DNA of 11,084 bases from JACNFS01 sp964582065 (lineage in GTDB: Bacteria > Chloroflexota > Dehalococcoidia > GIF9 > UBA5629), in contig CAZOQG010000061.1 of NCBI GenBank assembly GCA_964582065.1, positions 1 to 11,084 of the forward strand. The letters are read 5' to 3'. The first letter of the stretch is position 1. Each line of letters begins with the position of its first letter. Made by a program: the position numbers and the translations under genes. Positions 6,332-11,084 of this stretch are shown here, one piece after another. The notes below the pieces were generated by a model that had not been told where the DNA came from, did not search any database, and saw only the letters and a list, made by a program, of their open reading frames with translations.

Positions 6332-7914
6332 TCCTCCTCCGTTTCGGGCTTGTCGTCAATAATCTTGGCTCCCATTATCTCCTGGGCAGCCTTCACCAGA
6401 GGGATTTCCGCTTTAGTCTCTTTTCTGCGTTCGATAATAACGCAGTTTAGTCTGTACGGTTGTCCAAAAACCTCTTGCAGCTTCTTTTCTACCAGGTGCT
6501 TATACTTGCGGTCTTCGATATAGTCCTTGTGAAACTCGTGATAGAAACCTATTGTCAGTGTACCATCTTCAACAGCTAGGGGTTCACAGGCGCTCCGTAA
6601 AACGGCATCCAGGTTACCTCTGGAGCCTTCACCGCGCATAGCACTAATAAAGTCCTTCCATCGACTGCGCAAGTATTCGATATCCCCGGAGGATTTGGTA
6701 TCGGTAATTTCGGCGGTCTCGGTCGCTGCCGCAGTTTGAGGCTCTGGAGGAGGCTCAAACGGTTTGGTGGAGAGGCTGGCCACATCGGCCAGTTCCTCAG
6801 ACTCAGGCGGCGCAGGTTGAACTAACTGCTTCTCCCCGGTGACAGACAAGACGCATTCCACTAAGGCTAATTCCAGAGGTAACGGGGAATAAGTGTCCGA
6901 GCGGAGGTCTACCCCGCCAAATAGCTTAGCTGCCGTGAGCAGGTAGTCGAGGCTAGCGTCAGCCGCCAGACTTTTTATCTCAGTCAGGTCGTCACTGGTG
7001 ACATCTACCACCGCTTCGGAGCCGCACTTGACCAGGAGCAATTCCCGGAGGTAATCCACTAGTTCCCGGTTGAACTGGCGCAGGTCAAGCCCGTCATTGC
7101 TAGTACTGTTGATGGTCTTGAGTCCGGCGGGGATATCCTTATGGATGATGTGTTTAGCTAGCTCTCTAATCCGCAGGTCACCACTGATGCCTAGCATTGC
7201 CTGCACCTGGTGAAGCTCAATCTGATGCCCATAGTAGGCGACCAGTTGTTCCACCAGGTTTTCAGCGTCGCGGAGGCTGCCGGTAGTGACTTTGGCAATA
7301 AGCGTCAAGGCTTCAGGCTCGATGTGAATGTCTTCCTTGTCACAGATCAGATTGAGCTTAGAAACCACCGCTGATTGGGAGAGCCGGTGAAAATCAAAAC
7401 GCTGGCACCGAGATAGGATGGTTGCCAGAACTCTATGTGGTTCTGTAGTTGCCAGAATGAAGATGGCATGAGGAGGTGGCTCTTCCAGCGTCTTAAGAAA
7501 GGCATTGGAGGCGTCTTTAGTTATCATGTGGACTTCGTCTATGATGTAGACCTTGTAGCGAGCAAGATTTGGGGCATAGTTGACTTTTTCCCTCAGGTCA
7601 CGGATTTCATCAATGCCCCGATTGCTGGCCGCATCTATTTCTATTATATCTAAGGCATTGCCTTGGTTAACTGCCTGACACATGTCACAGTCATTGCACG
7701 GCTCACCTTGCACAGGGTTAAGACAATTCACCGCCTTGGCCAGGATGCGTCCGGTGCTGGTCTTCCCAGTGCCTCGTGGACCGCAGAAAAGATAGGCGTG
7801 AGCTACTCGTCCGCTGTCAATCGCATTGCGCAGCGTCTGGGTAACGTGGTCTTGCCCTACCACTTCAGACAAGGTCTGGGGACGCCATTTTCGGTAGAAA
7901 ACTTGAGAGGTCAT
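6328..7914 (-). CDS. dnaX: DNA polymerase III subunit gamma/tau (clamp loader ATPase)
   Basis: DnaX is the ATPase motor of the clamp loader, which places the sliding clamp on primed DNA. Numbered from ATG 7914 it has 528 residues. It opens with the family signature VFYRKWRPQTLSEVVGQ. Walker A is GPRGTGKT at 45-52, zinc-binding Cys are C64, C73, C76 and C79, Walker B is DEVH at 126-129, and the SRC motif at 168-170 carries the arginine finger R169. A helical collar follows to about 370, then a Pro/Glu/Thr-rich linker, then a C-terminal domain from about 430. An in-frame TTG at 7935 was not used: it precedes the TATAAT that appears to drive the gene. No run of six or more A that would allow gamma/tau frameshifting was seen. 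ybaB overlaps the 3' end by 4 bases. Confidence 0.96.
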   Translation of the reverse strand: MTSQVFYRKWRPQTLSEVVGQDHVTQTLRNAIDSGRVAHAYLFCGPRGTGKTSTGRILAKAVNCLNPVQGEPCNDCDMCQAVNQGNALDIIEIDAASNRGIDEIRDLREKVNYAPNLARYKVYIIDEVHMITKDASNAFLKTLEEPPPHAIFILATTEPHRVLATILSRCQRFDFHRLSQSAVVSKLNLICDKEDIHIEPEALTLIAKVTTGSLRDAENLVEQLVAYYGHQIELHQVQAMLGISGDLRIRELAKHIIHKDIPAGLKTINSTSNDGLDLRQFNRELVDYLRELLLVKCGSEAVVDVTSDDLTEIKSLAADASLDYLLTAAKLFGGVDLRSDTYSPLPLELALVECVLSVTGEKQLVQPAPPESEELADVASLSTKPFEPPPEPQTAAATETAEITDTKSSGDIEYLRSRWKDFISAMRGEGSRGNLDAVLRSACEPLAVEDGTLTIGFYHEFHKDYIEDRKYKHLVEKKLQEVFGQPYRLNCVIIERRKETKAEIPLVKAAQEIMGAKIIDDKPETEEE

Positions 7915-7923
7915 GCCGCTTCT

Positions 7924-7952
7924 ATTATACTCCAAGTGGGCTGATTGCTAAA
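7924..7952 (-). promoter_or_regulatory. Promoter of the dnaX-ybaB-recR-recO operon
   Basis: On the - strand a perfect TATAAT occupies 7929-7924. A weak -35 (TTTAGC, 7952-7947) is 17 bases upstream. The -10 ends only 9 bases before ATG 7914, so the transcript would start about 3 bases before the codon and be nearly leaderless. No good ribosome binding site precedes this ATG, which agrees with that reading. Confidence 0.5.
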
Positions 7953-7956
7953 GAGC

Positions 7957-7987
7957 TTGTGCAATGATTTTGAACCTGTGTTATAAT
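7957..7987 (+). promoter_or_regulatory. Extended -10 promoter of rpsO-pnp
   Basis: A perfect TATAAT at 7982-7987 is preceded by TG one base earlier (7979-7980), the extended -10 pattern. The best -35 is a weak TTGTGC at 7957-7962 with a long 19-base spacer. Transcription would start near 7994 and leave a leader of about 28 bases before the TTG start of rpsO at 8022. Confidence 0.6.
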
Positions 7988-8008
7988 CTTGGCTTATGGA
8001 CGGATTAT

Positions 8009-8014
8009 GAGGAG
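8009..8014 (+). promoter_or_regulatory. Ribosome binding site choosing TTG 8022 for rpsO
   Basis: GAGGAG ends 7 bases before TTG 8022, an ideal spacing. In-frame TTG 7989 lies within a few bases of the -10 box, and ATG 8007 has no site upstream and would be only about 13 bases from the expected transcript start. GTG 8016 is too close to the site. Confidence 0.65.
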
Positions 8015-8021
8015 TGTGAAT

Positions 8022-8285
8022 TTGGACAAAGAGAAGAAGGGAGCTACCATTTCTGATATCAGAATTCATGAGGGTGATACTGGCTCTGCCCAAGTCCAGG
8101 TGGCGTTGCTTACCGGGAGGATAAACGAACTGGCCGAGCATTTGAAGGTGCATCTTCACGACCAGCATTCCCGTCGCGGGCTTCTAAAGCTGATATCGCA
8201 GCGCAGACGTTTGCTAGCCTACGTTAGTAAGGGCGATGTCAAGCGTTATCGTAGTCTCATTGGCAGGTTAGGCTTGCGGAAATAG
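8022..8285 (+). CDS. rpsO: 30S ribosomal protein S15
   Basis: S15 binds 16S rRNA early in assembly of the 30S subunit and organises the central domain. From TTG 8022 the protein is 87 residues, close to the usual 88-89. It carries the family core: HEGDTGSAQVQVALLTGRIN, then LAEHLKVHLHDQHSRRGLL with the RNA-contacting HDQHSRR segment, then QRRRLLAYVSKGDVKRYRSL and the closing LGLRK. The start is set by GAGGAG 7 bases upstream; longer frames from ATG 8007 or TTG 7989 are less likely. pnp begins 19 bases after its stop, the conserved rpsO-pnp order. In E. coli S15 represses its own translation through the leader. Here the leader is only about 28 bases, so I cannot claim the same control. Confidence 0.95.
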   Translation: MDKEKKGATISDIRIHEGDTGSAQVQVALLTGRINELAEHLKVHLHDQHSRRGLLKLISQRRRLLAYVSKGDVKRYRSLIGRLGLRK

Positions 8286-8304
8286 GATAAGAAAGGCGGC
8301 GATT

Positions 8305-10515
8305 ATGTCCCAGTCTGTGGAATGCACAATCGGGGATAGATTACTAACTATTGAGACGGGCAAGTTGGCTGGGCAAGCTGACAGCGCTGTCACTGTTCGC
8401 TATGGTGATAGTATTGTTTTGGTCACTGCTTGTATCAGCGATGAATCCCGCGAAGGTCGTGATTTCGTCCAGTTGACGGTGGATTATGAGGAAAGACACT
8501 ATTCTGTCGGCAAGATTCCCGGTAGCTTTATCAGACGAGAGTCACGTCCCAGTGAACATGCGACCTTAACCTGTCGGTTGACGGACCGTTCTATACGCCC
8601 GCTGTTTTACAAAAGCGTACATAACGAGATTCAGGTTGTGGCTACTGTCCTTTCCGTAGATCAAGAGAACGGTCCTGATATACTAGCGGTTATTGGTGCT
8701 TCTGCTGCCTTGACCCTTTCTTCTATTCCGTTCGATGGTCCAATAAGCGCAGTGCGCATCGGGTATATCGATGATAATCTGGTGTTAAACCCAACTTGGC
8801 CCCAGATGAACGACAGCTTGCTTGACCTTGTTGTTGCCAGTACCGGGGAAGCCGTAATAATGCTAGAGGCAGGAGGCAAGGGAGTCTCCGAGGAGATAGT
8901 ATTACGAGCCATTGAGTTTGGACATGAAGCGAATCAGGAAATCATAAAGATCCAGGAGGGTCTGCGGCAGGCTTGTGGCCAGCCCAAGATGGAAGTTGAG
9001 ACTGTGGAAATCGACCCCAAACTGCTGGCTGCTGTCTCCTCGGATTTTGGGGATAAGCTGACTCAAGCCGTTAGCCAAGCCGACCGAGCCGAGCGTGAAA
9101 AGGCTGTAGCATCGGTTGAACAGGAAGCCACTGAGAAGCTGAGAGAGTCCTTCCCTGAGGCCGATATCGTTGCCGCCCTTGAACACCAGCTAAAGAAAGC
9201 AGTCAGGACAAACATACTGGAGAAAAAGCTGCACCTTGATGGTCGGCAGGTCAATGAGATTCGCTCCATCAGCAGCGAGGTTGGTATTCTACCCCGCACC
9301 CACGGGTCAGGGCTGTTCACCAGAGGCCAGACTCAGGTGTTAACCATAGCTACCCTCGGTTCTCTGCGGCAGGAGCAACTGATTGATGGCCTGGGGCTGG
9401 AAGGGACTAAACGTTTCATGCACCACTACAACTTCCCACCTTTCTCCACCGGAGAGGTGAAGCGCCTGGGGTCGCCGGGCCGGCGTGAAATCGGGCACGG
9501 CGCCCTGGCAGAAAAAGCCATTGCCGCGGTAATACCTGATGAAGAGGAATTCACTTATACTATACGCTTGGTTTCGGAAGTCCTTAGTTCCAATGGCAGC
9601 ACTTCCATGGCCAGCGTCTGCAGTTCCAGTCTGTCTTTGATGGATGCGGGTGTGCCTATTAAAGCTCCGGTGGTTGGGATAGCCATGGGGCTAGTTACCG
9701 GCGGAGATAACAACTATGTCATCCTCACTGATATTGAGGGCATGGAGGACTACTACGGTGACATGGACTTTAAAGTTGCTGGGACCCATCAAGGAATTAC
9801 GGCTATTCAAATGGATACTAAGCTCCAGGGCATAAGCTATGAGATTGTGGCCGGGGCCATCAGGCAGGCTCGTGAGGCCCATTCGGTACTACTCGACAAG
9901 CTGAGGCAGGCTATCAGTTCGAACCGTCCCGAGCTTAGCCCGTATGCTCCGAGAATGTATAGAATAACCATTGACCCGAGCAAGATCGGCAGCGTAATCG
10001 GCCCGGGAGGTAAGACTATTCGGTCAATAGTTGAGGAGTCCAAAGCGACCGTAGATGTTCAGAACGATGGGACCGTCATTATTGGCTCACCGAACGAAGC
10101 AGCGGCGCAAAAAGCGATTGCGATTATAGAGAGCCTGACTCGGGAAGTGGAGGTTGGGAGTATCTACACCGGGAAAGTAACTCGTTTGACAAACTTCGGC
10201 GCTTTTGTGGAGGTTCTGCCTGGCAAAGAGGGGCTGGTTCATATAAGTGAATTGGCTGATCACCACGTGGCTAGGGTTGAGGATATTGTTAAGGTCGGCG
10301 ATGAGATTACTGTGAAGGTCACCGAGATCGACCACCTTGGCAGAGTGAATCTGTCACGCCGAGCAGTTGTTGGAGACTTGTCTCAAGTTCGAGGAGTTAC
10401 AGTCACGGATTCTACCTCGGCAGGCAGTCAACCCCGAAGGCAACTAGGACCGCGCCCCAGTGGTCCCCGGCGCAATAGCACAGATGGCCGACCTCCCTAT
10501 CGCAGCAGACAGTAA
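8305..10515 (+). CDS. pnp: Polyribonucleotide nucleotidyltransferase (PNPase)
   Basis: PNPase degrades RNA 3' to 5' by phosphorolysis, releasing nucleoside diphosphates, and works as a trimer in mRNA turnover. The 736-residue protein has the full layout: first RNase PH domain (about 1-140) with FIRRESRPSE at 75-84, a helical linker domain to about 300, the second RNase PH domain (about 305-540) with GRRE at 392-395 and the active-site segment DYYGDMDFK at 482-490, a KH domain with GPGG at 566-569, and an S1 domain from about 618. D482, D488 and K490 correspond to E. coli D486, D492 and K494, so the enzyme should be active. The last 27 residues (710-736) form a Pro-rich tail with eight Arg. 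ATG 8305 has AAAGG 8 bases before it. It is co-transcribed with rpsO. Confidence 0.97.
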   Translation: MSQSVECTIGDRLLTIETGKLAGQADSAVTVRYGDSIVLVTACISDESREGRDFVQLTVDYEERHYSVGKIPGSFIRRESRPSEHATLTCRLTDRSIRPLFYKSVHNEIQVVATVLSVDQENGPDILAVIGASAALTLSSIPFDGPISAVRIGYIDDNLVLNPTWPQMNDSLLDLVVASTGEAVIMLEAGGKGVSEEIVLRAIEFGHEANQEIIKIQEGLRQACGQPKMEVETVEIDPKLLAAVSSDFGDKLTQAVSQADRAEREKAVASVEQEATEKLRESFPEADIVAALEHQLKKAVRTNILEKKLHLDGRQVNEIRSISSEVGILPRTHGSGLFTRGQTQVLTIATLGSLRQEQLIDGLGLEGTKRFMHHYNFPPFSTGEVKRLGSPGRREIGHGALAEKAIAAVIPDEEEFTYTIRLVSEVLSSNGSTSMASVCSSSLSLMDAGVPIKAPVVGIAMGLVTGGDNNYVILTDIEGMEDYYGDMDFKVAGTHQGITAIQMDTKLQGISYEIVAGAIRQAREAHSVLLDKLRQAISSNRPELSPYAPRMYRITIDPSKIGSVIGPGGKTIRSIVEESKATVDVQNDGTVIIGSPNEAAAQKAIAIIESLTREVEVGSIYTGKVTRLTNFGAFVEVLPGKEGLVHISELADHHVARVEDIVKVGDEITVKVTEIDHLGRVNLSRRAVVGDLSQVRGVTVTDSTSAGSQPRRQLGPRPSGPRRNSTDGRPPYRSRQ

Positions 10516-10559
10516 CTGTCAAAGAATCTGTGCCTCTATTAGGCTTTGAGGGCAAGGGG

Positions 10560-11084
10560 ATGAAGTCAATAACGGTGGTAGTCCATGGAGCCTTAGGAAA
10601 AATGGGAAGGGAAGTCACTGCCGCTGTATGTCGAGACCCTGACCTGGAGATGGTTGGCGCCGTGGACATTCAAGCAGCTGAGGACCAGTTGCCTTTGCCA
10701 GATGCATCCAGGCAGGTGCCCCTGTCTTCCAATTTGAGAGCGCTTCTCGAGGCTTGTCATCCCAACGTGTTAGTAGATTTCACGATTGCTGAGGCCTCAA
10801 TGCCGGCGGCTCGCATTGCCATTGAACAAGGGGTCAACGTGGTTATAGGTACTTCGGGGCTTTCAGACGATGGCGTCAGGGAGATTGAGCAACTGTGTCT
10901 GGCTAACAAGGTTGGTGCAGTAGTAGCCCCCAACTTTGCTTTGGGGGCGGCGGTTCTGCTCCATTTGGCCAAGACTGCGGCTAAGTTCTTTGATCACGTG
11001 GAGGTTATTGAATTGCATCATAGTGAGAAAGCTGATGCGCCCTCAGGAACAGCACTAGCTACGGCTAAAGCTATGCTGCAGTCA
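10560..11084 (+). CDS. dapB: 4-hydroxy-tetrahydrodipicolinate reductase, 5' part (cut by window edge)
   Basis: DapB reduces the dihydrodipicolinate-level intermediate with NAD(P)H in the diaminopimelate/lysine pathway. The first 175 codons are present and the frame runs off the right edge; family members are usually about 250-270 residues. Visible features are the nucleotide-binding loop HGALGKMG (9-16), VD at 35-36, VDFT (72-75), GTSG (97-100), APNFALG (123-129) and the catalytic signature ELHHSEKADAPSGTA (151-165) with H153, H154 and K157. This last stretch fits the published DapB pattern. ATG 10560 has GAGGG (10548-10552) 7 bases upstream. It follows pnp by 44 bases on the same strand and may share its transcript. 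Other diaminopimelate genes may follow beyond the window. Confidence 0.95.
   Translation, partial: MKSITVVVHGALGKMGREVTAAVCRDPDLEMVGAVDIQAAEDQLPLPDASRQVPLSSNLRALLEACHPNVLVDFTIAEASMPAARIAIEQGVNVVIGTSGLSDDGVREIEQLCLANKVGAVVAPNFALGAAVLLHLAKTAAKFFDHVEVIELHHSEKADAPSGTALATAKAMLQS

Noticed and set aside
6328..7914. Programmed frameshift in dnaX
   Set aside because: I looked for a slippery run of six or more A. The longest noticed (five, near codon 109) is far too early to give a gamma form.
7915..7935. Longer dnaX start at TTG 7935
   Set aside because: The seven extra codons overlap the TATAAT, and the family signature begins right after ATG 7914.
10519..10549. Hairpin or terminator between pnp and dapB
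   Set aside because: The pairing (TCAAA/TTTGA plus GCCT/AGGC) has a large one-sided bulge and a 4-bp inner stem, with no T-run; too weak to call.

Overview
The window is an ordinary bacterial chromosome segment: dense genes, about half G+C, Shine-Dalgarno start sites, and a mix of ATG and TTG starts. The gene set and order fit a member of the Chloroflexota, most likely the Dehalococcoidia. The hints are a soluble many-PAS sensor kinase opening with a KAQLVDEL-type coiled coil, a dnaX-ybaB-recR-recO cluster, and rpsO-pnp followed by dapB. This assignment is an inference from memory of such genomes, not from a search.

Left part (1-4436, + strand): a two-component signalling locus. A near-consensus promoter (190-218) precedes a small protein that joins an excisionase/MerR-type DNA-binding head to a receiver domain (279-818). 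About 80 bases further on is a cytoplasmic hybrid sensor kinase (900-4436) with six PAS domains, a histidine kinase core and its own C-terminal receiver. Four of the PAS modules repeat with an exact 381-bp period. Two of them share a perfect 119-bp block, so the array has recently expanded or been homogenised. The kinase and the DNA-binding receiver probably form one pathway, but no HPt domain is visible in the window.

Middle (4437-4572): a short gap between convergent genes. It holds a perfect 7-bp hairpin and heptad-like low-complexity sequence that runs into the end of recO.

Minus-strand cluster (7914 down to 4573): dnaX, ybaB/ebfC, recR and recO, read in that order. dnaX and ybaB overlap by ATGA, and the other genes are closely spaced. 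They encode the clamp-loader subunit, a nucleoid-associated protein, and two mediators that load RecA onto gapped DNA.

Right part (7957-11084, + strand): a divergent promoter region with a perfect TATAAT on each strand, then rpsO (ribosomal protein S15), pnp (polynucleotide phosphorylase) and the first 175 codons of dapB (lysine/diaminopimelate synthesis), cut off by the window edge. rpsO-pnp is a classic pairing.

I see no CRISPR array, tRNA, rRNA, insertion sequence or defence system. The least ordinary material is the signalling locus: its reversed-order DNA-binding receiver and its freshly duplicated PAS array.
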